Origin: Planctomycetota bacterium
Lineage (GTDB): Bacteria > Planctomycetota > Phycisphaerae > Phycisphaerales > Zrk34
Direction: 5' to 3'
DNA length: 64,000 nt
NCBI GenBank assembly: GCA_016125255.1
Contig: WGMD01000003.1
Coordinates: 124,001 to 188,000 of the forward strand
The position numbers and the translations under genes are program-made. The stretch's first letter is position 1; every line of letters starts with the position of its first letter. Shown piece by piece: positions 16,031-30,823 of the stretch. Below the pieces are notes generated by a model. It did not search any database. It saw nothing but the letters and a program-made list of their open reading frames with translations, and was not told where the DNA came from.

Positions 16031-16124
16031 ATTCGTACTAATTTCGAATCGGATGCTACAAGCATTCGCGGCGATCGATCGCTATGGTAATAGTGCATCG
16101 AGGCACAATTCTGGAGCCCCCATC

Positions 16125-16982
16125 ATGCCGACGAAACTTCTGAGCGATGCGCAGGTCAGTCAATGGCAAGCGGACGGGTATCACATGGAACGCGGTCTGT
16201 TCACGCCCGAGGAGATCGATCTGCTCCGCCGGGCAGCGAAGGAGGATCGCGCGATGGATGAACACGCGCTGGGCCGGGCTGACGGCGAAGGCGGGACCGT
16301 GCGGCTGTCGCTCTGGAACCATCCGGGCGAAGGCATCTACGGCATGATCGCGCGCTGCCGGCGCGTCGTCGAACGCGCTGAGCAACTTCTTGATGACGAG
16401 GTGTATCACTATCACTCGAAGATGATCATGAAGGACGCCAAGATCGGCGGCGCCTGGGCGTGGCATCAGGACTACGGCTACTGGTACAAGGACTGCGTGC
16501 TGTGCCCCGATCTCTTGAGCGTCTTCATCGCCGTCGATCCCTCCACCAAGGAAAACGGCTGCCTGCAAGTCCTCCGCGGATCGCATCGCCTCGGCCGCAT
16601 CGACCATGTGCTTACCGGTCAACAGAGCGGGGCCGACCCCGATCGCGTCGAAGCCGCTCGCAAACATCTGGAACTGGTCCACTGCCTGATGGAGCCCGGC
16701 GATGCGCTCTTCTTCCATGCCAATACGCTCCATCGCAGCGATCAGAACCGCTCCGACAATCCGCGCTGGTCGATGATCTGCTGCTACAACTCAAAGCACA
16801 ACGATCCGTACGCGCCCGGCAAACATCCCAACTACACGCCGCTGTCGAAGGTCGATGACAACATGGTGCTCAAGGCCGGCACGAAGCGCTTCGGCGACGG
16901 CGATGACCCCGGCTGGCTCTCCAACACCGCCCGCAGCAGCGCCGCACGGCTCGCCGCCGGCTCCGGTGACAAGCACGGATGA
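16125..16982 (+). CDS. phytanoyl-CoA dioxygenase (PhyH) family protein
   Basis: 285 residues with the Fe(II)/2-oxoglutarate oxygenase fold. WHQDYGYW supplies the HxD iron ligands (His114, Asp116), and [17 protein letters not shown] supplies the distal His (probably His203) and the Ser/Asn/Arg 2-oxoglutarate pocket. GGAG precedes the ATG. The stop overlaps the start of the next gene by four bases (ATGA). Planctomycetes carry many PhyH paralogues next to sugar oxidoreductases. Here it heads an operon with a Gfo/Idh/MocA protein and a sugar isomerase, so a role in oxidising a sugar or polyol derivative is likely but unproven. Confidence 0.87.
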   Translation: MPTKLLSDAQVSQWQADGYHMERGLFTPEEIDLLRRAAKEDRAMDEHALGRADGEGGTVRLSLWNHPGEGIYGMIARCRRVVERAEQLLDDEVYHYHSKMIMKDAKIGGAWAWHQDYGYWYKDCVLCPDLLSVFIAVDPSTKENGCLQVLRGSHRLGRIDHVLTGQQSGADPDRVEAARKHLELVHCLMEPGDALFFHANTLHRSDQNRSDNPRWSMICCYNSKHNDPYAPGKHPNYTPLSKVDDNMVLKAGTKRFGDGDDPGWLSNTARSSAARLAAGSGDKHG

Positions 16983-18085
16983 GCCCCCGCCCTGAAGCCG
17001 ACCAACTCGATTATCACCCCCGTCTGCCCCAGCGGCGCGACGTCGGCATCGGGTGCGTCGGCAGCGGGTTCATCATGGCCGACTGTCAGCTCGTCGCCTA
17101 TCGCAACGCCGGGCTCAACCCCGTCGCCATCACGTCGCGCAAACTCTCCAACGCCCGCCTCGTCGCCGAGCGCCATCAGGTCACCACCGTGTATCGTCAT
17201 TACCGCCGTCTGCTCGATGACGAGCGCGTCGCCGTGCTCGACATCGCGGTGCCGCCGGATGTGCAGTACGGTGTCATTCGCGACGCCGTGCAGCATGGCA
17301 ATCACATCAAAGGCATCCTCGCGCAGAAGCCGCTCGGCATCGACTACGCGCAGGCGAAGCGTCTCGTCGCCATGTGCCGCGACGCCGGGATCACGCTGGC
17401 GGTGAATCAGAACATGCGATGGGACCAATCGGTGCGGGCGTGCAAGCAGCTTCTGGATCGCGGCGACCTGGGCGAGCCGGTGTTCGCGACGATCGAGATG
17501 CGGGCGATTCCGCACTGGATGCCGTGGCAGAAGCGACAGGGCTGGCTGACGCTGCGCGTGATGTCGATTCATCATATGGACACGTTCCGCTACTGGTTCG
17601 GCGACCCCGTGCGCCTCTACGCCAGTACGCGCCCCGACCCGCGCACCAGCTTCGATCACACCGACGGCATCTGCACGTACATACTCGAATACGAACGCGG
17701 CCTGCGGGCGGTGGGCATAGACGACGTCTGGGCCGGTCCGGCGCGCGAGGGCGGGGCGCCCGACATCGGCATCCGCTGGCGCGTCGAAGGCACGCAAGGC
17801 ATGGCCCGCGGGACGATCGGCTGGCCCGACTACCCCAAGCCGACGCCCAGCACGATCGACTTCACGACGACGCGCTCCGGCAAATGGCACAAGCCGCGCT
17901 GGCGCAAGGTCTGGTTCCCCGACGCCTTCGTGGGCCCGATGGCGGAGCTGATGTGCGCGATGGAGGAACAACGCCCGCCGACGATCAGCGGCGACGACAA
18001 CCTCAACACCATGGCGCTCGTCGAAGCGGCCTATCGCTCCGCCGAGAAACATCGCGCGGTGGCGCTCAAGGAGATCACACGTTAA
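16979..18085 (+). CDS. Gfo/Idh/MocA-family NAD(P)-dependent oxidoreductase
   Basis: 368 residues. An N-terminal Rossmann domain ([19 protein letters not shown], with the GxGxxG-like GCVGSGF) is followed by AQKPLG, the counterpart of the EKP motif in which Lys takes part in catalysis. [13 protein letters not shown] is the conserved His-containing C-terminal segment. It acts on sugars, inositols or their derivatives. It is joined to the PhyH gene by a four-base overlap and lies 9 bp before the isomerase gene. The exact substrate cannot be told from the sequence. Confidence 0.88.
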   Translation: MSPRPEADQLDYHPRLPQRRDVGIGCVGSGFIMADCQLVAYRNAGLNPVAITSRKLSNARLVAERHQVTTVYRHYRRLLDDERVAVLDIAVPPDVQYGVIRDAVQHGNHIKGILAQKPLGIDYAQAKRLVAMCRDAGITLAVNQNMRWDQSVRACKQLLDRGDLGEPVFATIEMRAIPHWMPWQKRQGWLTLRVMSIHHMDTFRYWFGDPVRLYASTRPDPRTSFDHTDGICTYILEYERGLRAVGIDDVWAGPAREGGAPDIGIRWRVEGTQGMARGTIGWPDYPKPTPSTIDFTTTRSGKWHKPRWRKVWFPDAFVGPMAELMCAMEEQRPPTISGDDNLNTMALVEAAYRSAEKHRAVALKEITR

Positions 18086-18094
18086 GGAGCTTTC

Positions 18095-18919
18095 ATGGAA
18101 CTGGGCATCATCAATTCCGCCTTCGCGCAGGCCGGCAAAGGCACCGAGTTCGGCCTCGAACAGATCGCGCGGCTCGGATTCGACACCGTCGACATCTTCA
18201 CCGATCCGCTCGACATCGACACTGCTGAACGACAATTGATTCCGACGGCGGCGAAGCGCCTGGGCCTGCCCATCCGCAGCATCTGCTGCGTCGCGCTGGG
18301 GCTCATCGATCTCAATCCCTCCGTGCAGCGATTTCATCTGGACCGCTGCCGCGCGTTCATCGACTTGTGCGCCGAATTTCAGGCGCGCAATCTGCTCCTG
18401 GTGCTCGGCGAATACATCTGGCAGCAGGAAGTGATTCCGCCGGCCGAGCAATGGCGGTGGGCCGTCGAAAACACGACATTGCTCGGGGATTATGCCAAAA
18501 CGCGCGGCGTGCAGATCGTCATCGAACTCGAACCCTTCCGTGCTTCGCTGATCAACACGGTCGACACGATGCTCAAGTTTCTCGCCGACGTGAATCTTCC
18601 GGGGGTCGTCGAAGCGAACTGCGATCTGTCGCATCTTTACCTGATGGGCATCGGCCCGGATCAGATCGCCCGGCTCGGACCGCGCATTGAACATGTGCAT
18701 CTATCCGACTGCGACGGCAAAGTGCACGGCGATCTGCCCCCCGGCCGAGGCGTCGTCCCGCTCATCGACTACGTCCGCGCTCTCAAAGCGGCGGGCTACG
18801 ACAAGACGATCAGCATCGAACTCGAATACAGCCCGCAGCCGCAGCGCATCGTCGAATGGGTCGAGGAAGCGTACATGAAGACCGCCGCAATCATGGACGC
18901 AGCCGGGTGTCGGGGATGA
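18095..18919 (+). CDS. sugar phosphate isomerase/epimerase (xylose isomerase-like TIM barrel)
   Basis: 274 residues of the AP endonuclease 2 / xylose isomerase-like superfamily. The barrel starts LGIINSAFAQAGKG and ends SIELEYSPQP. Candidate metal ligands are IVIELEPF (Glu), EANCDLSHLY (Asp, His), IEHVHLSDCDGK (His, Asp) and SIELEY (Glu). AAGGAG sits 6 bp before the ATG. As third gene of the operon it probably isomerises the product of the preceding oxidoreductase, or the reverse. Confidence 0.85.
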   Translation: MELGIINSAFAQAGKGTEFGLEQIARLGFDTVDIFTDPLDIDTAERQLIPTAAKRLGLPIRSICCVALGLIDLNPSVQRFHLDRCRAFIDLCAEFQARNLLLVLGEYIWQQEVIPPAEQWRWAVENTTLLGDYAKTRGVQIVIELEPFRASLINTVDTMLKFLADVNLPGVVEANCDLSHLYLMGIGPDQIARLGPRIEHVHLSDCDGKVHGDLPPGRGVVPLIDYVRALKAAGYDKTISIELEYSPQPQRIVEWVEEAYMKTAAIMDAAGCRG

Positions 18920-18935
18920 AGATGCATACATGAAA

Positions 18936-18962
18936 AAGCCCACGGCGTGAGGCCGTGGGCTT
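18936..18962 (-). terminator. rpoC terminator (possibly bidirectional)
   Basis: AGCCCACGGC and GCCGTGGGCT form a perfect stem. On the minus strand the stem is followed by TTTTTCA, so it should end the rpoBC transcript. On the plus strand the T-run is weak. Confidence 0.85.
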
Positions 18963-18995
18963 CGGGGGTTTACATCTGTTGTCGGCGAGCGGTGG

Positions 18996-23396
<4,401 letters not shown>

Positions 23397-23468
23397 ATGG
23401 ATACACGCTCCTGTTGGGAGGCATCGTCTCTTGTCTAACCACGCTCAGCACACGCGGCGGTCGCTCAT

Positions 23469-26400
23469 TCAGAGCAGTGACCCGCCTTCGAGCTGCTTCT
23501 TCTCGAGCGTGATGTTCAGGCCCAGGCCGCGGATTTCGTTGCAGAGCACGTCGAAGGCGACGGGCATGCCCGCTTCGAGCTTGTTGGTGCCCTTGACCAT
23601 CGACTCGTAGATCTTGGTGCGACCTTCGACGTCGTCGGACTTGACGGTGAGCAGTTCCTGCAGGATGTACGCCGCGCCGTACGCTTCCAGCGCCCACACT
23701 TCCATCTCACCAAACCGCTGGCCGCCCGTGCGGGCCTTGCCGCCGAGGGGCTGCTGCGTGATGAGCGAGTACGGGCCGGTCGCGCGGGCGTGGATCTTGT
23801 CATCCACCAGGTGATGTAGCTTGACCAGATACATGTAGCCCACGGTCGTGCGCTGATCGAACGGTTCGCCGGTGCGGCCGTCGTAGAGCTGGACCTTACC
23901 GCCGGGCGGCATGACGGTCTGGTTCTCGTCGGACGGGCAAGGCGTATGCGTGTCCGCACATTCCTTGATGCGGCTGCGCACATGGTCGTTGGCTTCGGCG
24001 ATCGCGCTGTGGACTTCGTCTTCCGTCGCGCCGTCGAAGACGGGCGTGACGGCCTGGAAGCCCAGCACCGCGGCGGCCCAGCCCAGGTGCGTCTCGAGAA
24101 TCTGCCCCACGTTCATGCGCGAAGGCACGCCCAGCGGATTGAGCAGCACTTCGACCGGGCGGCCGTCCTCGAGGAACGGCATGTCCTCCTGCGGCACGAT
24201 GCGGGCGATGACGCCCTTGTTGCCGTGACGACCGGCCATCTTGTCGCCGACCGAGAGCTGACGCTTGGTGCACAGGTAGACCTTGACCATCTCCAGCACG
24301 CCCGAAGGCAGCTCGTCGCCGCGCTTCATGTGAGCGAGCTTGCGCTCCTTCTCGGCAAGCACGGCGGCGATGCGCGGCCAGAACTGGCCGTGAATCTGCT
24401 CCGCCTGCTGCTGAGCCGTCTTGGAGCCCTTGATCCACTTGGTCTTGAAGTTCTCGATCTGCTCGAGAATGACCTCGTCGATTTCCGAAGCGCCGACCTT
24501 CTGACGCGTCGACGGGTCGACCATCGGCGTGCCGGTGACTTCGTTGATCTGATCCACCATCTGACGGAACAGCGTGATGGCCTTGCCGTGCTGGCCCTTC
24601 TCGTAGTCACGCATTTCCTTCTTGAGCTGCTTCTTCTGATCGTCGCTCATGTGCATGCGGCGGCTGAAGCGCTTGGCCGCGATGACCACGCCTTCCGTCC
24701 CCGCCGGCACTTCCAGCGAATCGTTCTTCACATCTTCGCCGGCCCGGCCGAAGATGGCGTGCAGCAGCTTCTCTTCCGGCGTCAGTTCGCTCTTGGACTT
24801 GGGCGAAACCTTGCCCACGAGGATGTCGCCGGGCTTGACGTGCGTGCCGATCTGGATCACGCCGTATTCGTCGAGACTCGCAAGCTGCTTTTCCGACACG
24901 TTGGGAATGTCACGCGTGAATTCCTCGCGGCCGAGCTTCGTCTCGCGGGCTTCGACGTCGAACTCCTCGATGTGGATCGAGGTGAACGTGTCGTTCTTGA
25001 CGAGGTTTTCGTTCATCACGATCGCGTCTTCGAAGTTGTAGCCGTCGAACGTGTTGAACGCGACCATGACGTTCTTGCCCAGCGCCAGTTCGCCCTGCGA
25101 AGTGGCGGCGCCGTCGGCGATGATCTGACCCTTCTTGACCTTCTGGCCGAGCTTGACGATCGGCCGCTGGTTCAAACAGGTCTTCTCATTGAGGCCCACG
25201 AACTTGCGAAGCACGTATTCGTCGGCGTTGTCGATGACGATGTGCTGCGCGTCGATGCTCGTGACCGTGCCGGCGTTGCGGGCGATCACCACCATGCCCG
25301 AGTTCTTGGGCACTTCCTTTTCCATGCCCGTCGAAACGATCGGCGGCTCAGACTTGATGAGCGGCACGGCCTGGCGCTGCATGTTCGAACCCATCAGCGC
25401 GCGGTTCGCGTCGTCGTGCTCCAGGAACGGAATCAGCGCCGCCGACACGCCGACGATCTGCTTGGGGCTGATGTCGACGTACTCGACCTGCGACGAGTCG
25501 ATCTGGGCCAGTTCGCCCTTGATGCGGGCGAGGCAGTGACCGCTCGTCAGCTTGCCGTCGTCGCCGACCGCGTCGTTGGGGGTCATGATGGTGAGCATCT
25601 CTTCGTCAGCGCGAAGATAGACGTGATCGCCGGTGATCTTGCCGCTCTTGACCTTCTGATACGGCGTGAGCAGGAAGCCGTACTCGTCGATCATGGAGTA
25701 GATGCCCAGCGACGCGATCAGGCCGATGTTCGTACCTTCCGGCGTTTCGATCGGGCAGATGCGTCCGTAGTGCGAGATATGCACGTCGCGGACTTCGAAG
25801 CCGGCGCGCTTGCGGTTCAGACCGCCCGGGCCCAGCGCCGAAAGACGACGCTCGTGCGTGAGCTGCGAAAGCGGGTTCGTCTGGTCGACGACCTGCGACA
25901 GTTCGCCGCGGCCGAAGAAGAAGTCGATCGACGAACTGATCGCCTTGGAGTTGATCAGGTCCGCGATCTTGGAAAGCTCATCGGGGTCCTTGACGCTCAT
26001 GCGCTCCTGCACCGTGCGGCGAAGCTTGAGGAAACCCTTGCGCATCTCTTCGACGGCAAGCTCATCAAGCGTGCGCAGACGGCGGTTGCCCAGATGGTCG
26101 ATATCGTCGACGTGGGCGTCGTTGCGGTTGGAGCGCAGATCCAGCAGGTACTTGAGCACCGCCATGAAGTCCTCAGCGCGGATCTTCATGTCGGTTTCGG
26201 GGATGTTCAGGTTGAACTTGCGGTTGATGCGGAACCGGCCGACCTTGCCCAGGCGGTAGCGGTTCTCATCGTAGAACTTCTCGGCGAACAGGGCCCGGGC
26301 CTTGTCGACCTGCGGCGGGTTGCCGGGGCGCAGACGGGCGTACAGACGCAAGAGCGCCGCTTCATATTCGGTGTGATCGGGGAACTGATCGGTCCGCTCG

Positions 26401-27254
26401 GCGGCGATCGTGTTGAGGATCAGAGGGTCGGCGGCGTTGGAGATGACCTCGACATTCTTGAGGTTCGACGCCTGCACCTTGCCGATCGCTTCGCCGATCT
26501 GGTGAGCGGCGCCGACGAGTTCCTCGCCGGTCTCCTTGTCGATGATCGGCGCGGCGGCGTAGTGCTCGGGCTTGAGCTTGCCGACGGCGACGGACTCGAC
26601 TTCGTAGAACGCCTTGAGCAGCGACGCGGTGGTCGAGAACTTCTCGTCCATGGCGCGCATGAAGGTCGTGGCGGCGATCTTGGTCGACTGGTCGATGCGC
26701 ATCGCCAGCACGTCCTTCTTCGTCACCTCGATCTCGATCCACGACCCGCGCTCGGGAATGATGCGGGCCGAGTGCAGCGGGCGGTCCGATTCGAGCGACG
26801 CGACCGAGAAGTCCACGCCGGGCGAACGGTGAAGCTGATTGACGATGACGCGCTCGGCGCCATTGACGATGAACTCGCCGCCGCCCATCAGGATCGGAAT
26901 CTCGCCGAGGTAAATCTCTTCTTCGGGCAGCTCGGCCACGTCCTTGCGGATGAGGCGCACGGCGATGCGGAACGGCATGCCGTAGGTCAGCCGAAGCTCG
27001 CGGCACTCGTCGGGCGTATAGCGCGGCTCGTCGAGCTTGTAATAGAGATACTCCAGCTTCATCGTGCCGTCGTAGGACTCGATGGGGAAAATCTCGCGCA
27101 AGAGCGCTTCCAGGCCCATGCCCTTGGTGCGCTTGTCGTAAGTTTTCTCAAGCTGGAGGAACCGTTCGTACGCCGCCTGCTGAACCTCGATGAGGTTCGG
27201 AATCGGAAGCGCATCGCCGCGTTTGGAGTAATCGCGCACTTTCGTCACGCGCAT
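23469..27254 (-). CDS. rpoB: DNA-directed RNA polymerase subunit beta
   Basis: 1261 residues. The rifampicin-binding cluster reads [13 protein letters not shown] (with Asp457) and [13 protein letters not shown], so the Asp, His, Arg and Ser positions that most often change in resistant mutants are wild type, while the Phe of the E. coli Q-F-M-D sequence is Val here. [37 protein letters not shown] and the C-terminal [17 protein letters not shown] block are standard. Upstream of the start lies 267 bp with an attenuator-like hairpin after rplL. Confidence 0.97.
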   Translation of the reverse strand: MRVTKVRDYSKRGDALPIPNLIEVQQAAYERFLQLEKTYDKRTKGMGLEALLREIFPIESYDGTMKLEYLYYKLDEPRYTPDECRELRLTYGMPFRIAVRLIRKDVAELPEEEIYLGEIPILMGGGEFIVNGAERVIVNQLHRSPGVDFSVASLESDRPLHSARIIPERGSWIEIEVTKKDVLAMRIDQSTKIAATTFMRAMDEKFSTTASLLKAFYEVESVAVGKLKPEHYAAAPIIDKETGEELVGAAHQIGEAIGKVQASNLKNVEVISNAADPLILNTIAAERTDQFPDHTEYEAALLRLYARLRPGNPPQVDKARALFAEKFYDENRYRLGKVGRFRINRKFNLNIPETDMKIRAEDFMAVLKYLLDLRSNRNDAHVDDIDHLGNRRLRTLDELAVEEMRKGFLKLRRTVQERMSVKDPDELSKIADLINSKAISSSIDFFFGRGELSQVVDQTNPLSQLTHERRLSALGPGGLNRKRAGFEVRDVHISHYGRICPIETPEGTNIGLIASLGIYSMIDEYGFLLTPYQKVKSGKITGDHVYLRADEEMLTIMTPNDAVGDDGKLTSGHCLARIKGELAQIDSSQVEYVDISPKQIVGVSAALIPFLEHDDANRALMGSNMQRQAVPLIKSEPPIVSTGMEKEVPKNSGMVVIARNAGTVTSIDAQHIVIDNADEYVLRKFVGLNEKTCLNQRPIVKLGQKVKKGQIIADGAATSQGELALGKNVMVAFNTFDGYNFEDAIVMNENLVKNDTFTSIHIEEFDVEARETKLGREEFTRDIPNVSEKQLASLDEYGVIQIGTHVKPGDILVGKVSPKSKSELTPEEKLLHAIFGRAGEDVKNDSLEVPAGTEGVVIAAKRFSRRMHMSDDQKKQLKKEMRDYEKGQHGKAITLFRQMVDQINEVTGTPMVDPSTRQKVGASEIDEVILEQIENFKTKWIKGSKTAQQQAEQIHGQFWPRIAAVLAEKERKLAHMKRGDELPSGVLEMVKVYLCTKRQLSVGDKMAGRHGNKGVIARIVPQEDMPFLEDGRPVEVLLNPLGVPSRMNVGQILETHLGWAAAVLGFQAVTPVFDGATEDEVHSAIAEANDHVRSRIKECADTHTPCPSDENQTVMPPGGKVQLYDGRTGEPFDQRTTVGYMYLVKLHHLVDDKIHARATGPYSLITQQPLGGKARTGGQRFGEMEVWALEAYGAAYILQELLTVKSDDVEGRTKIYESMVKGTNKLEAGMPVAFDVLCNEIRGLGLNITLEKKQLEGGSLL

Positions 27255-27458
27255 CGATCACCTCGATCATGCAAGTGTTGAGTCGAGCACAGATTGTTGG
27301 GTTCGTAGTGGAATAGCCGCCAAGCCCAATCCGGTTCTACCGCAAAACCCAAGCCGTGGTTGAATCCATAGTTTAGTCCCGGCGATCCCCTTCGGCAAGC
27401 CGAGATGGGATTTTCCGAGTTTCCGCGCTGATTTCGCAGCCGACGGAAAAAGGTAAAC

Positions 27459-27495
27459 GGGGCTGCGGACCGGCCTACCCCGGCCCGCAGCATCC
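27459..27495 (-). terminator. rplL-rpoB intercistronic attenuator-like hairpin
   Basis: GCTGCGG and CCGCAGC pair around a GC-rich loop that can itself pair. On the minus strand the stem is followed by GTTTACCTTTTT. It lies 27 bp after the rplL stop, where a partial terminator sets the ratio of L7/L12 to RNA polymerase in E. coli. Confidence 0.55.
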
Positions 27496-27521
27496 CGATA
27501 CCTTCATGTAACCCGCGAGGG

Positions 27522-27923
27522 TTACTTGATTTCGACTTCGCCGCCGGCTTCCTTGATCTTCTCGGCCAGCGCGTTGGCTTCGTCCTTGGTGATCCCTTCC
27601 TTGACGGGCTTGGGAGCGCCATCGACGAGGTCCTTGGCTTCCTTGAGGCCCAGACCGGTCGCTTCGCGGACGGCCTTGATGACCTGGATCTTCTTGTCGC
27701 CGGCGCCCTTGAGGATCACGTCGAACGCGGTCTTCTCTTCGGCCGCCGCTTCGCCGCCGCCTGCCGCCGGACCGGCCATCATGACCGCCCCGCCCGCCGC
27801 CGGCTCCAGGCCGTACTCGGCCTTGAGGTAATCCTTCAGGTCGACCGCCTGCTTGAGGGTCAGACCCGCGATCTTGTCGCCGAGCTCCTTGATCGCCGCA
27901 TCGAATGTTGCCGTGTCGGACAT
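27522..27923 (-). CDS. rplL: 50S ribosomal protein L7/L12
   Basis: 133 residues. It has an N-terminal dimerisation domain ([20 protein letters not shown]), an Ala/Gly-rich hinge ([18 protein letters not shown]) and a C-terminal factor-binding domain ([33 protein letters not shown]). It forms the multi-copy stalk that recruits translation GTPases. The ATG at 27923 was chosen over an upstream in-frame start because [11 protein letters not shown] matches the usual L12 beginning. The hinge is richer in Gly and Met than usual. Confidence 0.96.
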   Translation of the reverse strand: MSDTATFDAAIKELGDKIAGLTLKQAVDLKDYLKAEYGLEPAAGGAVMMAGPAAGGGEAAAEEKTAFDVILKGAGDKKIQVIKAVREATGLGLKEAKDLVDGAPKPVKEGITKDEANALAEKIKEAGGEVEIK

Positions 27924-28033
27924 GTTCGGACTCCAATCAGTAAAAGTTTCCCTGCCCAAGAGGCGATCGACCTTCGATCATTTCATCCGCCGAAGCGGAC
28001 CAGTCGGGCAGCCGGAAAAGTTCGGTTCGTGTG

Positions 28034-28576
28034 TTACGCCACCTTCGTGACGGCTTCGCCCTTCTCGAGTTTCTCTTCGATCGTCTTGAGGATCGAAGCG
28101 ATGTTGTTGCCGGCGCTGGTGGCCGCGCTGATGATGTTGCCGGCGGGGCTGAGGATGACCTGAATGACCTGGGCCTGGGCCTCGACGCGGGTCGGGAACT
28201 TGCTCAGGCGATCGACGTCCTTGGCGCCGAACACCGTGCCCTCCATGACCGCGCCCTTGATCTGAAGATTGGGCATCTTCTTGACGAAGTCGATCAGGTC
28301 GCGCGCCACATTCACGACGCTCTCGCCGCCGCTCACCACGGCCGTCGGCCCCTCGATCAGCTCGTTGATGGCTTCGAGACTCGTGCCGGTCAGCGCCTTG
28401 CGGGCCAGCGAGTTCTTGACCACGGTGATCTTCACGTCGTTCTTGGCGAACGAGGAGCGAAGCTGACGCGTGTCGTTGGCGGTGATGCCGCGGATGTCGA
28501 TCAGGACGGCGCCGTCCAGGTCAGCGAACTGACGCTGGTACAGGTCGATGATCATGCTCTTGACGGGTTTGCTCAT
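28034..28576 (-). CDS. rplJ: 50S ribosomal protein L10
   Basis: 180 residues; the base of the ribosomal stalk. The N-terminal globular domain includes [20 protein letters not shown] and [10 protein letters not shown]. The C-terminal helix (about 150-175, [16 protein letters not shown]) binds L12 dimers. It lies between rplA and rplL. Only 43 bp precede it, so the classical long autoregulatory L10 leader is absent or lies within rplA. Confidence 0.95.
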   Translation of the reverse strand: MSKPVKSMIIDLYQRQFADLDGAVLIDIRGITANDTRQLRSSFAKNDVKITVVKNSLARKALTGTSLEAINELIEGPTAVVSGGESVVNVARDLIDFVKKMPNLQIKGAVMEGTVFGAKDVDRLSKFPTRVEAQAQVIQVILSPAGNIISAATSAGNNIASILKTIEEKLEKGEAVTKVA

Positions 28577-28619
28577 GGTGCACCTTTGCGTGCTGCGGTT
28601 GTCTTTGTTGTGAAGAAGA

Positions 28620-29309
28620 TCAGGACACGTTGGTGATCAGGACGCCGGGCGTCATCGTGCCCGAGAGACTGATCTTCTTGATGTACTGGCCCTTGACCGA
28701 GCTGGGCTTCATGCGGACGATCGTGTCGAGCATCGCCTGCGCGTTCTCCGCGATCTGCTGCTCGGAGAAGGAGAACTTGCCGACGGGCGCATGCACGTTG
28801 CCGCCCTTGTCGGTGCGGAACTCGATCTTGCCGGCCGCGTATTCGCGAACCGCCTTCTCCACGTCCGCCGTCACCGTCCCGGCCTTGGGCGAAGGCATCA
28901 GACCCTTGGGGCCCAGCACCTTGCCGAGCTTGCCCACGTAACGCATCGTGTCCGGGCTCGCCACCGCCACGTCGAAATCCATCCAGCCCTCTTCGACGCG
29001 CTTGGCCAGCTCTTCGCCGCCCGCTTCGATCGCCCCGGCCTTCTTGGCCGCTTCGACCTTGTCGGCGCCGCAGAAGCACACGACCCGCTTGCTCTTGCCC
29101 GTGCCGTGCGGCAGCGAGATCGAGCCGCGCACAAGCTGATCCGCATGCTTGGGGTCCACGCCCAGATGCACGCACAGATCGACGCTCATGTCGAACTTCG
29201 TGGCTTTGAAAGTCTTGAGTTTCGCCACCGCCTCGGGGAGCGGCAGCGTCTGGTTTTCAACGACGTTCTTCACATCGTTCCGATAGCGTTTTCCGTGCCG
29301 AACCGGCAT
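28620..29309 (-). CDS. rplA: 50S ribosomal protein L1
   Basis: 229 residues, the normal length. [20 protein letters not shown] and [20 protein letters not shown] form the start of the two-domain L1 fold. [20 protein letters not shown] is the family signature around residues 127-147. It binds 23S rRNA at the E-site stalk and in many bacteria represses its own operon. It lies 97 bp after rplK. Confidence 0.96.
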   Translation of the reverse strand: MPVRHGKRYRNDVKNVVENQTLPLPEAVAKLKTFKATKFDMSVDLCVHLGVDPKHADQLVRGSISLPHGTGKSKRVVCFCGADKVEAAKKAGAIEAGGEELAKRVEEGWMDFDVAVASPDTMRYVGKLGKVLGPKGLMPSPKAGTVTADVEKAVREYAAGKIEFRTDKGGNVHAPVGKFSFSEQQIAENAQAMLDTIVRMKPSSVKGQYIKKISLSGTMTPGVLITNVS

Positions 29310-29406
29310 TGCGCGTACTCCTTGAAGTAGCTCCCACTGTTGTCAGGCCCGTGGTATGGCGATGCGTATTGTCATCTGTGACGCGGCCAGTTCGCCGCAT
29401 CACCCG

Positions 29407-29832
29407 TTAACCTTCGACCGTGATGCCCATGCTCTTGGCCGTGCCTTCGATCACGCGGCAGGCCGCCTCAAGCGTGTGCGAATTCATGTCGGGCATCTTT
29501 TCCTTGGCGATCGCTTCGATCTGCGCCTTGGTGACCTTGCCGACCTTTTCCTTATTCGGCGTGCCCGAACCCTTGGGAACGCCGGCAGCGTCCTTGATCA
29601 TGACCGCGGCGGGCGGGCTCTTGACCTCGAAGTCGAAGCTGCGGTCGTTATAGACGCGGACGACGACGGTCACGACCTTGCCGTTGAGCGGGCGGGTGCG
29701 TTCGTTGAACTGCTGAATGAACTGGCCGGGGTTCACGCCGTGCTGACCGAGGGCCGGTCCGATGGGCGGAGCCGGGGTCGCCTGACCGCCGGGGGCCTGA
29801 AGTTTGAACTCTTTGGTGATCTGCTTGGCCAT
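29407..29832 (-). CDS. rplK: 50S ribosomal protein L11
   Basis: 141 residues. APPIGPALGQHGVNPGQFIQ binds the GTPase-centre rRNA and includes the Pro-rich helix contacted by thiostrepton-type drugs. DFEVKSPPAAVMIKDAAG and MPDMNSHTLEAACRVIEGTA are standard. It is the first gene of rplK-rplA-rplJ-rplL-rpoB-rpoC. nusG and secE, which usually precede it, are absent; a divergent DNA glycosylase gene is there instead. Confidence 0.96.
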   Translation of the reverse strand: MAKQITKEFKLQAPGGQATPAPPIGPALGQHGVNPGQFIQQFNERTRPLNGKVVTVVVRVYNDRSFDFEVKSPPAAVMIKDAAGVPKGSGTPNKEKVGKVTKAQIEAIAKEKMPDMNSHTLEAACRVIEGTAKSMGITVEG

Positions 29833-29880
29833 GCTCGAAACTCGCTTGTGCTATTTGGACCGCCCGGAGGCAAGTCGAGA

Positions 29881-29909
29881 AGTTTAGCATGGGTCATGGG
29901 GCGTGGCAA
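29881..29909 (-). promoter_or_regulatory. sigma-70-type promoter for the rplK operon
   Basis: On the minus strand TTGCCA, a 17-bp spacer and TAAACT lie about 48 bp before the rplK start. Confidence 0.6.
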
Positions 29910-29971
29910 GTGGCTCATCAGCCAATCTTCCGGGGCTTGCATCCCCCCGCCGCCTCTGGCACTCTACACGG

Positions 29972-30823
29972 ATGGACCCCGCCGCTCATACCCGCCGACT
30001 CCGCCAACTGATCGACATCGATCGCCTGCTCGGCCTCGACGCCGTGCCAATGTCCGACCGCGCGATCGAAACGCCCGATGACCCCGCCCCCGCCCCGCCC
30101 CCCGAACGCTCAGGCATGGCCATGCCTGAGCCTTCCGCCCCCAAGTGGTCCATCCGCCGCGATCCTCCATCCCCCATCCCCGCTCTTTCGCCCATGGCCC
30201 TACACGTCGACACCCAAACCCCCCTCCCGCCCAACACCATGACGCGACCGCAGAAGATCGACGCCCTCGCCGCACTCGAGCAGGAACTCGCCGACTTCGT
30301 CGATAAAAACTGGCCCCGTGATGGCTGGCAGCGCCTCGTGTTCGGCGAAGGTGACCCGGAAGCGAAGCTGATGTTCATCGGCGAAGGCCCCGGCGCCGAC
30401 GAAGACAAACTCGGTCGCCCCTTCGTCGGCCGGGCCGGCCAACTGCTCGACAAGCAGATCGCCGCCATGACCCTCCAGCGCGAAGAGGTCTACATCGCCA
30501 ACATCGCCAAGACCCGCCCGCCGGAAAACCGCGTGCCGACCCCCGACGAAGCCGCACGGTGGATGCCCTTCCTCGTCCGCCAGATCGAAATCATCCAACC
30601 CAAAGTCATCGTCACCCTCGGCGGCACCAGCGCCAAGTATCTCCTCAACGACCCCAAACTCGCCATCACCCGCCAGCGCGGCCAGTGGCGCCTCTTCCGC
30701 GGCATCGACCTCATGCCCACCTTCCACCCCGCCTACCTCCTCCGCCAGTACACCCACGAAAATCGCGAACGCGTCTGGCTCGACCTTCAGGCCGTCATGC
30801 AAAAACTCGGCCTCCAAAAATAG
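29972..30823 (+). CDS. family-4-like uracil-DNA glycosylase without iron-sulfur cysteines
   Basis: 283 residues. The C-terminal 165 residues match family 4 uracil-DNA glycosylases: VVFGEG-like LVFGEGDPEAK, motif A GEGPGADED (138-146), GRPFVGRAGQLLD, KTRPPENRVP (180-189), PKVIVTLGG and the catalytic-side HPAYLLR (252-258). The four Cys that hold the 4Fe-4S cluster in this family are all missing: the protein has no Cys at all, Thr181 and Trp197 replace the last two, and the CxxC before LVFGEG is replaced. The N-terminal 100 residues are Pro/Ala-rich and probably disordered, with a perfect 24-bp palindrome in their codons. It removes uracil from DNA if active. Confidence 0.85.
   Translation: MDPAAHTRRLRQLIDIDRLLGLDAVPMSDRAIETPDDPAPAPPPERSGMAMPEPSAPKWSIRRDPPSPIPALSPMALHVDTQTPLPPNTMTRPQKIDALAALEQELADFVDKNWPRDGWQRLVFGEGDPEAKLMFIGEGPGADEDKLGRPFVGRAGQLLDKQIAAMTLQREEVYIANIAKTRPPENRVPTPDEAARWMPFLVRQIEIIQPKVIVTLGGTSAKYLLNDPKLAITRQRGQWRLFRGIDLMPTFHPAYLLRQYTHENRERVWLDLQAVMQKLGLQK
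30108..30131. repeat. 24-bp perfect palindrome in the glycosylase gene
   Basis: GCTCAGGCATGG and its exact reverse complement meet with no loop. It encodes part of the disordered linker (RSGMAMPEP). Confidence 0.75.

Noticed and set aside
25800..25930. Natural rifampicin resistance from rpoB
   Set aside because: The positions most often changed in resistant mutants (Asp, His, Arg, Ser) are wild type; the single Phe-to-Val difference is not enough to claim resistance.
23946..27281. Plus-strand open frame of 1111 residues
   Set aside because: Antisense to rpoB; no domain, and rpoB is certain.
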